A stretch of 64,000 nucleotides of DNA, taken from Flaccisagitta enflata (taxonomy: Eukaryota > Chaetognatha > Sagittoidea > Aphragmophora). Both the position numbers and the translations under genes were made by a program. Below are positions 11,652 to 46,674 of this stretch, piece after piece. The DNA lies in the NCBI GenBank assembly GCA_965153355.1, contig OZ231128.1:45446001-45510000 (forward strand), written 5' to 3'. The notes below the pieces were generated by a model, which was given only the letters and a program-made list of their open reading frames with translations, did no database searches and was not told where the DNA came from. Positions within the stretch are counted from its first letter, which is position 1. Every line of letters begins with the position of its first letter.

Positions 11652-11827
11652 TCATTGTCGGTGAAATGATTGGTGGAATGGAGTTTTTCGTCGGTGGAGA
11701 ACAGGCCGTTAAGACGTTAGGCTCCACCGAAGAAAACACGTTAAGGTGCCCTTCCTTCCCTCCAAACCGGATATAAAGGTGTTACACTTCACCAAATCGG
11801 CAAGGAGTGGATCATTTTGCCAATGCG

Positions 11828-11831
<4 letters not shown>

Positions 11832-11917
<86 letters not shown>
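11832..11917 (+). repeat. (GA)n microsatellite
   Basis: Pure GA run of about 86 bp. The sequence between this and the TG run (11651-11831) is open in two frames but shows no family I know. Confidence 0.96.
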
Positions 11918-11918
<1 letters not shown>

Positions 11919-12074
11919 AGAAAAGAAGGGAAGTTAATGTGAAGACAATTCCAAATGTTGGAAAGGAGTCCCTTGCTGCTCAGTCAGTAAAGACAGAAGT
12001 GGTTTTATGAGCGTTTTGTATCATTTCCGCCACCACAAAAATCCGCCCAAGATACATTACACATGCAATATATG

Positions 12075-12555
12075 ATGGCCGTGGAACGGAGAGACAGCGG
12101 AGAGATACAAAATATCATGGAGAGAGCTAAGAGATAGCGGATTGATACAGAATCATACTGAGAGAGCGGAGAGACAGCGGAGAGATACAAAATAACACGG
12201 AGAGAGCTGAGAGACAGTGGAGAGATACAGAATCACACGGAGAGAGTGGAGAGAGTGGAGAGAGAGCGGAGAGATACAAAATAACACAGAGAAGGCGGAG
12301 AGACAGTGGAGAGATACAGAATCACACGGAGAGAGCGGAGAGGAGACAGCAGAGAGGTACAGAATAACACAGAGAGAGCGGAGAGACAGCAGAGAGATAC
12401 AATATAACACAGAGAGAGCGGAGAGACAGCGGAGAGATACAGAATAACACGATGAGAGCGGAGAGACAGCAGAGAGATACAATATAACAGAGAGAGAGAG
12501 CGGAGAGACAGCGGAGAGATTTGAAATAACATGGAGAGAGCGGAGCAGAGAGATA
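12075..12555. repeat. GAGA-type minisatellite, unit about 48-60 bp
   Basis: Repeats of GAGAGACAGCGGAGAGATAC followed by AGAATCACACGGAGAGAGCG. Half-units alternate (AAAATAACAC against AGAATCACAC), giving a higher-order pattern. The apparent ORFs are repeat translation. Confidence 0.9.
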
Positions 12556-12594
12556 CAAAATCAAGTCTTAGAGTCAAAGAAAAGCCGCGACTTT

Positions 12595-12816
12595 GAGCGT
12601 GTTTCTACTGACGACAAAAAACGCGTTTGTTCCTGAGAAACGCGTTTACAGCATGAACAAATATTCAAGAATTTCAACTGTCCCACAAGAGAATGAGCTA
12701 AAGGAGTGAGCAAGCCCGTGAGCAAAGCGAGCAAGTGAAGCAAATGTATCAAAGCAGAGGGCTGCAGAGTGAGTAAGCGAACGAATGTAGTGAGCGACCG
12801 AGTGGCCCGTTAAAGA
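12595..12816 (-). repeat. Family C repeat
   Basis: Begins GCGTGTTTCTACTGACGAC and AAACGCGTTT, then GAGTGAGCAAGC-type words, to GAGTGGCCCGTTAAA. The far terminal repeat is missing. Confidence 0.82.
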
Positions 12817-12835
12817 GGAGTAATTTAATGTAATG

Positions 12836-13020
12836 CGTGCGACGGACGAAGAAGCGCGGACATGGGAATGAATTAGGATGGACAGGGGACGGACGGACAG
12901 AGAAGGGAAAGTGGACGAAGGCCTGATAAGAAGAAATGCATGTGACGGACGAAGGAGTGCGGACATGGGAATGAATGAGGACGGACAGGGGATGGACGGA
13001 CAGTGAAGGGAATAAGGACG
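12836..13020. repeat. Two tandem copies of a GGACGGACAG-rich unit of about 115 bp
   Basis: GACGGACGAAGAAGCGCGGA plus CATGGGAATGAAT recurs about 115 bp later as GACGGACGAAGGAGTGCGGA, with about 90 percent identity by eye. Confidence 0.7.
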
Positions 13021-13946
13021 GAGTAACTAACTTTCAAATGATGTAATGCGAGCTATGAATGAGAGACAATACTAAAAGAGGATGGGCATGGACAGGGAAG
13101 AGGTACAGAACATGAATTTCATTTATTTCAATGCGACTGAGTACACAGCGCGGACGCAGAGATGAATGCGAGCAGATATGGGAAGAAAGTCTGAATGTCA
13201 CTTAATCATAGTTTGTGTGAGAGACAGGAGGTGGTTCGAGGAAAGTTGGTAAAATGGACCATGAGTGGACCACAAGGCAGCATGGTCGAACAGCAGACAG
13301 ACGGACAAGGGCTGACGGACATTCACATCTGTCTATGGCTATTTCGCTTATTGAATTGATTGGAGAATGCACATTTCTTAATGAGAATGGTAACGTAGGT
13401 GCGATGTTGGACAATCCTACTGTTTGCATATTGTAGCAAGCAATCTTGCTCTGCTGAAGTAGTTTTGGTCACGTAAAGAAAACAATTGGGCAACTATAGT
13501 CACTTAATAAAAGTCAAAATTGATGAAGACAATTGCTAATTTCGTTCTTGGATTCGCGTTTCGATGCATAGTGATTCTGTGGTCATCAATATACTTATTT
13601 GATATCATTGTTTTCGTCTCTGCCAACTTTACTGAAAAAAATAATTCCGTGAGTAGAACGTGCAAGCATTTTGAATGTCAGGAACTGGCTGTACCTACGT
13701 TTAGAAAGACATCCACGGTTGGGGTAATACTCTGACCAGCTAAGGATTGTCTTCTTGAATTGGGGTGACAAGATACTGATATGTTTCTTGAGGAGGCGGA
13801 CAAGTTTAAAGCTTTTCGACATCAAGTTTATGTCAGCACTTATCATCTGAAATCTTTTCTAATAATGTGTGAACCTTAAAGGGTTGTACTACAGAATTTT
13901 TGAATATGTTTGACCAATGAGTGTATTGTGTCAGTTTGTGCGTTTG

Positions 13947-13948
<2 letters not shown>
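13021..13948. other. Intergenic sequence, nothing recognised
   Basis: Several 60-80 codon ORFs on both strands show no signal, domain or splice support. There are no terminal repeats. Confidence 0.4.

Positions 13949-13996
<48 letters not shown>
13949..13996 (+). repeat. (CT)n microsatellite
   Basis: Uninterrupted CT run of about 48 bp. Confidence 0.96.
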
Positions 13997-13999
<3 letters not shown>

Positions 14000-14170
14000 C
14001 TTATCCATGAAGAATAATTTGTAATGAATTCAAACAGGTAAACAATTCGTAGGATGTTGACAATCGTTTGCCTAAACTTCCTTCTCTTCATTTTTCACTT
14101 TCTTTCTTCCTTTCCTTTGTTATTTATCCATTTTCTTTCTTCATCTCTTTCTCTTTCTTTCACTGCTATG

Positions 14171-14316
<146 letters not shown>

Positions 14317-14349
14317 AGAGCATGTATGGAAGCCATATTTGGTGTTAGT

Positions 14350-14509
14350 ATTGCGGCGCCTTAAAGCATCGGGAAGACTTTGATGTGTTTCTGCTGGCGC
14401 CGTTTTGGTCGTCAACTCATTGACGCGCGCTCGCCAAAGGCGCTCTTGGAACTGTTGGCGCGCTTATACGGCTTCAGTGGCGCGCTCTACGGACAGCCTC
14501 TTTTAGAGT
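14350..14509. other. GC-rich block with GGCGC palindromes
   Basis: Contains GGCGCC, TGACGCGCGCTCG, TTGGCGCGC and GGCGCGC. It stands out from the AT-rich surroundings. It resembles the CGCG-rich ends of family C but I could not align it. Confidence 0.4.
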
Positions 14510-14510
14510 C

Positions 14511-14573
<63 letters not shown>

Positions 14574-14590
14574 GTCTGTCTGTCTGTCTG

Positions 14591-14647
<57 letters not shown>

Positions 14648-14648
14648 G
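14510..14648 (+). repeat. Compound (CTTT)n-(CTGT)n-(CT)n microsatellite
   Basis: Three pyrimidine-rich arrays directly abut. Confidence 0.96.
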
Positions 14649-14799
14649 GACCGCAGAAATTAGGTTTGATGTTTCTTGAAATGATAATTTGCCTTATGTT
14701 TTTTTGCATTTTGACTGTCCAGCCGCACGCGACAAAGGTTGCTTTACATTTGTCCAGTGCATTATGTACCCAGTACTGTTAACAGGGTATGTGGCTTTT

Positions 14800-15122
14800 A
14801 GTCGCGTGCACGCGACTCTACCACCCGCTTTGTCCGTTCGTCCGTCAGTCCGTTGGTCCATTGGTCAGACTTCACTTTTTTATTACTTTTAGTTATTCTT
14901 AGTCATTCTAAGTCATTGTAAGTCATTTTAAGTCACTTTACATTATATCAAGTCACTTAAGTCAATTTGGTCAATTTAGTCGTATAAGTCATTTATCATC
15001 ATTTGATGTCTTTTTAAGTCATTTTAAAACATCTTAAGTCAATTTTAAGTCAATTTTAAGTCAATTTGAGTCATCCTAAGTTATTTATGTCCCGCACGCG
15101 ACTTATAGGTGTTGGCCTTGTT
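14800..15122 (+). repeat. Family A element, short form of the 8759 element
   Basis: AGTCGCGTGCACGCGACT palindrome, CCGT tract, about 200 bp of AAGTCATTTT-like units, then CCGCACGCGACTTATAGGTG and TTGGCCTTG. It shows the unexpanded structure. Confidence 0.85.
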
Positions 15123-15394
15123 TTTGTTATTGTTGTTTTTTTGATTTTCCTTGAAAAGGCTTTTTTTTCTCCTCTCTTTACTTAACTAAAAATATTGACT
15201 TTAGGTTCTTCACTTTTTATCACAGGCTTCTTTATCAAACATGCTACCTTTTCCAAATACATTGGAAGGAAAAATAATTTCAATGTATTGTCTTCAATGT
15301 TTTTCATTTTTTTACTCTTGATATTGAATTTTTCTTTCTTTTTTTGAACTTTTTTACTATTCACTTAGATTGACAAAAGCCGCTGGTCTCCTTC

Positions 15395-15655
15395 TTCTTC
15401 TTGTTCTTCTAGTTCTTCTTGTTCTTGTTTCTCTAGTTCTTCTTGTTCTTGTTCTTGTTTTTGTTTTTTTTCTTCTTCTTTTTCTTTTTCTTTTTCTTTT
15501 AATTTTTCTTTTTCTTTTTCTTTTTCTTTTTCATTTTCTTTTTTTTCTTCTTCTTCTTCTTCTTCTTCTTCTTCTTCTTCTTCTTCTTCTTCTTCTTCTT
15601 CTTCTTCTTCTTCTTCTTTTTCTTCTTTCACCTCTTTATCTTTTTCTTTTTCCCT
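15395..15655 (+). repeat. CTT/CTTTTT-rich array
   Basis: TTCTTG, CTTTTT and CTT units in blocks. Apparent poly-Glu and poly-Leu ORFs are artefacts of the array. Confidence 0.95.
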
Positions 15656-15662
15656 TTCTTTT

Positions 15663-15895
15663 TGCGGACACGCAACTCTAAAAGAGGCTTTGTCCGTCCG
15701 TCCATCCGTCGGTCCATCCATTGATCCGTTTGTCCATTGGTCCGTCCGTCAGCATGAGTCAAAAAGTCGGAAAACGAGTGTTTTAGAAGCTTTTTGTCTG
15801 TGTTGGAAAGGGGGTTGAGTGGGGTGTTGGGTGTGGATGGGGGTTGGCTGCCCCTGTCCACCCGTCCGCAACGATATTGTGACCCTGCGTCACTT
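15663..15895 (+). repeat. Family A variant (AGAGGCTTTGTCCG type)
   Basis: GCGGACACGCAACTCTAAAA, GAGGCTTTGTCCGTCCGTCC, GAGTCAAAAAGTCGG, then CCTGTCCACCCGTCCGC. The same variant is at 45340 and 38395 (-). Confidence 0.75.
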
Positions 15896-15929
15896 GTTCT
15901 TTTCCTTTTCCTTTTCCTTTTCCTTTCGA

Positions 15930-16405
15930 GCAGTGGCCCCAAAGAGGTCGATAACCTATGCTTTCACATATATGGGGAATTTTCTCCAGTGTACCCCCCT
16001 CCAATCCCACTCTCGAATCCTGGCCCTGAGGTCCAAATCCCAGCCTTGAGGCCCAAATTCTAGCCTTGAGACCCAAATCCCAGCCTTGAGGTTCAAATAT
16101 CATCCTTATTGTCCAAATCACAACCTTGAGACCCAAATCCCAGCCTTGAGGCACAAATTCCATCCTTGAGGCCCAAATCCTAATCTGAAGGCCCAAATCC
16201 TAGCCTTGAAGCCTAAAACTCAGCCTTGAGGCCATAAACCTAACCTTGAGGCCAAAAATCCAGCCTTGAGGCCACAATTCCAGCCGTAAGGCTGAATTCC
16301 AGCCTTGCAACCCAAATCCAAGCCTTGAGGCCCAAATTCCAGCCTTGAGGCCCTGAGACTTACTAAGCATAGGTCATCAGCCCCTTTAGGGCTGCTGCCC
16401 CTCTA
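15930..16405 (+). repeat. Family B element
   Basis: The left arm GACCTATGCTTTCACA then ATGGGGAATTTTCTCC is followed by about 17 units of CAGCCTTGAGGCCCAAATCC and a shortened right arm GCATAGGTCATCAGCCCCTT. Confidence 0.85.
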
Positions 16406-16504
16406 ACCACCTCACACCGACATACACTCACTTAGGGGCAGATAGACCCAGATTTTTTGAAGATCCCATACTTTAATCAAAATACTGTACTCAATGTGAT
16501 ATAT

Positions 16505-16637
16505 ATTCTTCCTCCTCTTCTTCTTCTTCTTCTTCTTCTTCTTCTTCTTCTTTCTTTCTTCTCTTCTTCTTCTTCTTTTCTTCTTCTTCTTCTTCTTCTT
16601 CTTCTTCTTCTTCTTCTGCTTCTGCTTCTTCTTCTAC
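16505..16637 (+). repeat. (CTT)n microsatellite
   Basis: CTT repeats. It is bracketed by two copies of CTCACACCGACATACACTCA (about 16410 and 16646), so the array sits between direct repeats. Confidence 0.93.
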
Positions 16638-16722
16638 ACAACTCTCACACCGACATACACTCACATAGGGGCAATGGGTACCACTGACCATCAAACGCTT
16701 TTGCGACTTTTCTCTTTCTTCC

Positions 16723-16828
16723 TCCTCTTCTTCTTCTTCTTCTTCTTCTTCTTCTTCTTCTTCTTCTTCTTCTTCTTCTTCTTCTTCTTCTTCTTCTTCT
16801 TCTTCTTCTTCTTCTTCTTCTGCTTCTC
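16723..16828 (+). repeat. (CTT)n microsatellite
   Basis: About 35 CTT units. Just upstream is a family B terminal fragment (GGGTACCACTGACCATC and CGCTTTTGCGAC). Confidence 0.95.
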
Positions 16829-16884
16829 AAACCCCATCTACTTCCTTTTCTTTTTGTACTCGTACGTCTTGCTTTACTTTTCGT

Positions 16885-17087
16885 ACTCTTCTTCTTCTTC
16901 TTCTTCTCCCCTTCTTCTTCATTAATAACTAATATTAACTATTCTTTATTATTATTTATTTCTTATTTATTCTATTCTGTCTTATCATTCTTCTTCTTCT
17001 TCTTCTTCTTTTTCTTTTTCTTTTTCTTTTTCTTTTTCTTTTTCTTCTTCTTCTTCTTCTTCTTCTTCTTCTTCTTCTTCCTCACCT
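16885..17087 (+). repeat. CTT and CTTTTT arrays
   Basis: Two CTT blocks around a TATT-rich spacer and a CTTTTT block. Confidence 0.92.
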
Positions 17088-17196
17088 TCTCTTCCCTAGT
17101 CATTTCCTTTTTTTTCTGCTCTTTCTTCTCTTGCAACAATGAACGGCGACGTTAATCGATCGCCGCTGCCTAAGCCCCGTGGCGCTGTGTAAAAAA

Positions 17197-17301
<105 letters not shown>

Positions 17302-17517
17302 TATTTACAAACGAGGAAAGCCTATTAACTCGTTTACTCGGTCGGAGCAGAGTCCATAAAACCACGAAAATAACCATGAGTTTAATAAATTTATGACGCG
17401 GAAAAAGAAAAACTGCGTGCGGGACGGTGCCGGGATTGGCAACCGCGTTTACATACAGACGCGCACGCAGACACTCTTCCCCTTTTTCAGACACACACAG
17501 CTGACACACTGACTTAC

Positions 17518-18377
<860 letters not shown>

Positions 18378-18467
<90 letters not shown>

Positions 18468-18602
18468 GTACGAGAGAGGAATTGGATCTAATTAGAAAGC
18501 GAGAGAGTGAGAGAGAGAGAGAGAAATGAGAGAAGAGAGAAAGAGGTGGAGAGAATGGCAAGTTAGAGAGAGATAGAGAGACAGAGAGAGAGAGAGAGAG
18601 AC
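18378..18602 (+). repeat. (GA)n microsatellite and degenerate tail
   Basis: Pure to about 18462, then GAGAGA blocks broken by unique sequence to 18602. Confidence 0.94.
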
Positions 18603-18674
18603 AGGACAAGGAGAGTGCATCGGGAAAAGTGAAAAATAGACTGACACCGACTGGACAACAAATAAAGAGACAAA

Positions 18675-19250
18675 TATGTTTTTATATCGGGAAAGACTCC
18701 CAACCAATCGACTGACCGACCGACTGCCCCAACTTTTAAAAAAATAAAATGTTCTTATAAAAAAAGTGAGCTTAGTTTATGAAAACGGTTTGTGCAATAT
18801 TTTTTTCAAATGAGAATAAGAACTCAAAGGTGGCGCCCCAATGGCACCGCTGACTGGACAAGAACCCGAGAATTGTACACCATGACCTGCAGGAAAAGGC
18901 TTTTATAACGGGAAAGACTCCCAACCAATCGAATGACCGACGCATACTGGAATTCAGATGCCGTCGCTTTTTTCTTATTTGATTTTACCATCATAACAGT
19001 ATCTTATGCTAAATTATGAGGAAACTACATGCTTAAACATTCAAAACTGATGAAAAATCGTGGAAGGGAGTTGTTGTCTTGTGGTTCCCTTTATTAGAAA
19101 TTGTTTTTGCCTTTCCGCTTAAGCTTTAAAAAAAAAATACAAATGATTAATTTTTTTCAAAATCATTGAATGATGCAGGGTAATACCCCTTTTTAGGCTT
19201 CCCCAGCGGCGCTCTTCTTTACACATGCGACTACCCCAACTTTTAAACAG
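18675..19250. repeat. Dispersed direct repeat GGGAAAGACTCCCAACCAAT
   Basis: CGGGAAAGACTCCCAACCAA occurs near 18689 and 18920, each followed by a GACCGAC tract. CCCCAACTTTTAAA recurs near 18726 and 19234. The remainder is AT-rich. Confidence 0.6.
19090..19095 (-). terminator. Candidate polyadenylation signal of the NIT guanylate cyclase gene
   Basis: AATAAA on the minus strand, about 234 nt beyond the stop codon. Confidence 0.35.
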
Positions 19251-19328
19251 ATTTAAGCTTCATGAATCGAAATATTGCGTTTTGATGCAATGACGGAGGT
19301 CGCAGTTAGGTTCGAGGCATTTTATGCC

Positions 19329-42257
<22,929 letters not shown>

Positions 42258-42280
42258 CTCCTTATGATGTTTGTGATTTC

Positions 42281-42330
42281 AAATCAAATCAAATCAAATC
42301 AAATCAAATCAAATCAAATCAAATCAAATC
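42281..42330 (+). repeat. (AAATC)n pentanucleotide array
   Basis: Ten perfect units, 23 bp upstream of the cyclase start codon, so in the 5' UTR or promoter. Confidence 0.96.
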
Positions 42331-43463
42331 AAACAGTTTATTTCCCAAAATGAACAGTTTTATACAGTTGCAGCTGTCTTTTACACAAGTCCAACATTTG
42401 GCAAAAGTCCTGAATGGTTGGCAGGGCGCGGTACTACATTCTTAGGAACTACAGTGTTACCGTGCTTAAAACTGACACACCTAACAATGGTCTTTTACAC
42501 CGACGACCGAAGAACCGACGGACATAGCGACATATTGAGTCACTTGTTTGCGACTAAAAAGCTCTCATGCCTCGGATGTTTTATGACCAGGAGATCGGTA
42601 CTGCCCAATACCGTACATGAAGGACAGAACTTACAAAGCGGTTTTTACTTAAGTTCTTTCAGCCACATGAACTTGTTTTCAAAATTGCCATTTCAGTTAT
42701 TTGGTTGATCAAATTCAACTCGATTTTGGACATTGCCACCACGATGGAAATTGAAAAATGTTAGAACCAAAGTTTTAGACCTCTCAAAGCAAGTTGCCCT
42801 TCCATCCCTTTTTGAAACATTGAAAAAGCCAGTCTTTTATCTTAATTCAAACTTTTCCATTGCAAAGCATGGGGGTGGAAGGGCAAGGTCAGAATCACTT
42901 CAAGACCTCTTAGATTTGGGCTATAACCTTATCTATTATTTTCCTCATATTGTGAAAGAATTTCAATCTGGGTAGCGATGTCTAATGAAAATGAGTTAAA
43001 TCTGGCTACATTTTACATAATAATGTATCCATATAAATACATCTAAGAAATCAAGTTCACTTTAGGCAAATCTGAGCCTGAAAACGGCCGAAAGTTTACG
43101 TTTAAGAACACCCAGGCCGAGTTCAAAATATGTCTCTTATAAAGATAAGTGTTCGCAATCAGATTATGTCCTTGCCCATCCGCACCATGTGAAATTCATT
43201 TCTTTTATTTCTTCATCTATCTAATTGCTAAAAAAAATATTTTTTTCTAGTTTCAACTTTCATCGTCGTGATAAACAAGTGAAAAAGAATAGAAAAAAAA
43301 AAAGAACACAGATGTTGTGGAGAAAATGACGGATAAAAGAAGCGGCGGCGGCCTTCTCGCACCTTCTTGACATTTTCGTCTCATTAGCAGAGAATATTCG
43401 CGTTGTTCTTTTCTTCTTACAGGGTGATCAAGACTAACCAACTACCATCGATAAGCGCTTTTT
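42331..43463. other. Upstream region of the cyclase gene, mostly unassigned
   Basis: Contains a family A fragment in reverse (GACCGAAGAACCGACGGAC, 42498-42558). An 80-codon ORF at 42733-42975 has no recognisable domain. No promoter motif was convincing. Confidence 0.4.
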
Positions 43464-43735
43464 AGTTGCATACTATGCCACACTACACCCCGCTTTGTCC
43501 ATCTGTCCATCTGTCTGTCCATTGGTTGGTTGGTCGGTCGGTCAGTCAGTTAGTCGGTCAGTTGGTCACATTTTACTTTTTTTATTCATTTTATTCGTAC
43601 TAAGTCATTTTAAGTCAATTAAGTTACTTTAAGTCAAATAAGATCATTTTAAGACATTACATGTCATTTTAGGTCATTTTGAGTCAATTTAAGTCATTTG
43701 AGTCAATTTATTAAAACACAGCTTTTAGGTTGAAC
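43464..43735 (+). repeat. Family A element with AAGTCATTTT array
   Basis: AGTTGCATACTATGCCACAC, GTCGGTCGGTCAGTCAG tract, ACATTTTACTTTTTTT and about 110 bp of AAGTCATTTT/AAGTCAATTT units. The right hairpin is missing. Confidence 0.75.
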
Positions 43736-44891
43736 TGTCGCAAAAAGAACCTATATTGCTCATGAAATACTTGAGACAATCATTTGATTTTTTTTTGTGA
43801 TGGATAATTTGATTAAGTTTTGTTATCAAAAAAGAAATAAAGCCCTAGTGTGAATACATTTGGTCAATTTTAGCCAAAAATGGCCTTATTAGTGGAAAAA
43901 ACGATATTAGATTGCAGCAGTTCTTTTTTTTCAACAGTAGTGGTCCTTCAATTTGGTTATTTGGAATTAATGAAATTTTGTCATAAATTCTATAAGATTT
44001 AACTTGTTGGATGCAGTGATGATTGCTCTTTACCTCAAATCACCGCGAAAACCCCAAGATTTAGGAAATTTTTGGATAATTGTCTGAAAATTGTTCAAAA
44101 TCAAAATTAGTGAGAAAACTTGTTGCTTACATCAAAATCTGCATTAAATTCTTTAAAATTCTCGACCAATCCCAGCATTTCAGCTCAATTTGTGTAGAAA
44201 TAACAACTATATAAAATAAAGAAAGCAAAAAGTTATTAGGGAAAAACCCTTTGATGTAAAACACGCAATATTCATCTATTGTTAGAGGGAGGCTTAAATT
44301 TTCAAGTCAGTGGGACATTCTTTGCATGAAGCGAACTTTATTCAGACACATCGACTAACAGAATAACCAAGTGAGGGAGTAAGATAATAACATGTAGTTG
44401 TATAAGTTCATGTCCAAATGTATGGTCTCTTATGACACCCCACTCGTCTTCACCCTTGCCCTCATGTAATTGTACTTAACACTCGTCTACTCTAACTTAT
44501 TTATTCTTTTGTTTTTGTTTTTGCTCGTTTTGATTCTTTTGTACCTCGCTACACATTCTGATTTGTGAATACATACGATATTATATTTGCAGATAAAAAA
44601 GGTAATCTCTTTCTTATCGGTTGAGACTGCTCACCCTGTAATAGCAAGCACACTGTAATCTTGAAAACGTCGATATTCGCGCTAGAAGAGCCGCGTTGTT
44701 TGACGGAATGCAATGGTTAAAAATGATCAACCTGATATGTCAAAATCTGATGTCTCTTGCATGCCCTGTGACTTTTTCACGACACTTCCGCTTGGCCCCT
44801 TATGTTACTTGTTAATCCTCTAATCAAAGAAAATACTGTTTCAGTTAAGGCACCATTTTCCATAGTGTATCCATTTGCTAGTTTGTCTGAA
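43736..44891. other. Intergenic sequence, nothing recognised
   Basis: AT-rich, no long ORF, no terminal repeats or arrays. Confidence 0.4.
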
Positions 44892-44893
44892 TA

Positions 44894-45645
44894 ACACCTG
44901 TGCAATAATTATTGCAACAACATGCCATTTATCAATTTTTCTCCCCTTGAGCTACACTGAATTCATACATTTGATCAGGTTTGATTATTTCTATGATAAT
45001 ACTAGCTATAACAAGACAGAAAGAGAATTTTCAATCCCTTTTAGAAGTTGCAAGCTAGATTTATTCAACCCAACTGAGAAATGGTTGTGTTCAGAGTGTC
45101 AATTTTTGGGGTACGTTTACACCAAGATTTAATCACTTTGCTTTTGAAATTGGACTTGAAATCCATGAGATTATTAAACTATAACTCAAGATCTAACCAG
45201 TGGCGCAATCTGCATGATTTTGTCTATATTCAATCGGATTAAAGCATTTTTTGAAATATGGCAGTAATTTCTAGTTATTATGCAGTGCCAAAAGGTAGAG
45301 ATGTTTTTACTGATTTTGTTATATCTTGGCTTTGTTTTTAGTCGCGGACTAGCGACTCTATAAGAGGCTTTGTCCGTCCGTTGGTTGGTCGGTTGGTTGG
45401 TTGGTCGGTCGGTTGGTCCGTGGTGATTGAGTCAAAAAGTGGGAAAACACGCATTTCCGCCCCTGCCCACCCGTCCGCGACTGGTATTGGCCGTGTATCC
45501 GGCCTTGTTACTTATTGAGATGTTGTTTATGAGCAAACTGAAGCATTTTTCGAGAACTAACTAGTTGTGAAAACCAAATTTCTCCATTTCTTTTCATTAA
45601 AGTTTGATCATCTTAAGAAGTTGTTGCAATAATTCTTGCACAGGT

Positions 45646-45647
<2 letters not shown>
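44894..45647. mobile_element. TA-flanked TIR element (ACACCTGTGCAATAATTATT) with family A inside
   Basis: TIRs of 28 bp: ACACCTGTGCAATAATTATT... and its inverse ...AATAATTCTTGCACAGGTGT, TA at 44892 and 45648. Without the family A insertion it is 584 bp, the same length as the copy at 50393. Confidence 0.9.
45340..45509 (+). repeat. Family A element nested in the TIR element
   Basis: AGTCGCGGACTAGCGACTCT, AGAGGCTTTGTCCG, GGTCGGTTGGTTGG, CCCACCCGTCCGCGAC, GGCCGTGTATCCGGCC, TTGTT. The host sequence resumes directly, with no evident target duplication. Confidence 0.87.

Positions 45648-45649
<2 letters not shown>

Positions 45650-45698
<49 letters not shown>
45650..45698 (+). repeat. (CT)n microsatellite
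   Basis: Begins at the TA that closes the TIR element. Confidence 0.96.
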
Positions 45699-45701
<3 letters not shown>

Positions 45702-46035
45702 CTTCAGTTCAAGACAAGAAAGTTGCGGGAGGTCGAGAAGCTTTCTTTATGATAAAAAATCGATCGGAATTGCGGGCGTTGAAGGCGTTTGAAAGAATTG
45801 CATTATTTCAATATTTGCTATCAATTGTATGCTTCCATGCCAAGCAACGTTGCAATCTCTAACAGGCTAAGCGTCTTTTTGTTTTAGGCAGGCGTGCTTT
45901 TTCTTCTTTCCCTCCGAGAAGCCCATTTTTTCCATTTGAATATTCCGACTCGTCTATCGTATTCTTGTCAAAAAGGCTAGTTAACGTGAGGGGTGAAGTA
46001 TGAATTGTCTATCCCTTCAATCATTTTTGCTACTA

Positions 46036-46674
46036 GTCCAGTCTGTTGATGCATGAAATTGAGCAAACTCGGCTTTTCTGGAACAAAGCTTGAAAATTTA
46101 CATACAAGTAATTAAAGTCATGTAGATCATGATAATGATAGGTGCAGATCAAAAAAATTTGAGCACCTATCTCAAAAATTCATTTGAAATTTTTAAAACC
46201 ATACCACCGCCGAACGGCTTGCCTGAGGGCAATAAAATTTCATAAGCGAGAAAATATGTGTATTATACATGTCCATACAAAATTTCAGCTCTCTAGCTTT
46301 ATTAGAAGCGGAGATATAGCCGATTCACTTTTAGATACATTTTTCTCAAAAATGCCCCATTTTCAAAAAAATGCAGTTTTTATATACAAAAGTAAATCGG
46401 CTATATCTCTGCTTCTAATAAAGCTAAAGAGCTGAAATTTGGTATGTATATGTATAAAATACGTATTTTTTAACTCATCAGATTTCATTGCCTTTACTCA
46501 AGCGGTTTGGCGATGGCATGATTTTAAAGATTTTAAATGAAGTTTTGAAATAGGTGCTCAAATTTTTTTGACCTGCACCTATCATTATCATGATCCACAT
46601 AACTTTAAATACTTATATGCAAATTTTCAAGCCTTGTTCCAGAAAAGCCGAGTCCTTTCTTCAGCAACCTGGAC
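46036..46674. mobile_element. TA-flanked foldback element (639 bp)
   Basis: Arms of about 300 bp: CTCGGCTTTTCTGGAACAAA, ATCATGATAATGATAGGTGC, AAATTTGAGCACCTAT, TATAGCCGATT and inverse. Ends GTCCAG and CTGGAC with TA outside. Confidence 0.86.

Noticed and set aside
16020-16350. Regular 20-bp repeats suggestive of a CRISPR array
   Set aside because: There are no unique spacers; it is the minisatellite core of family B in a eukaryotic genome.
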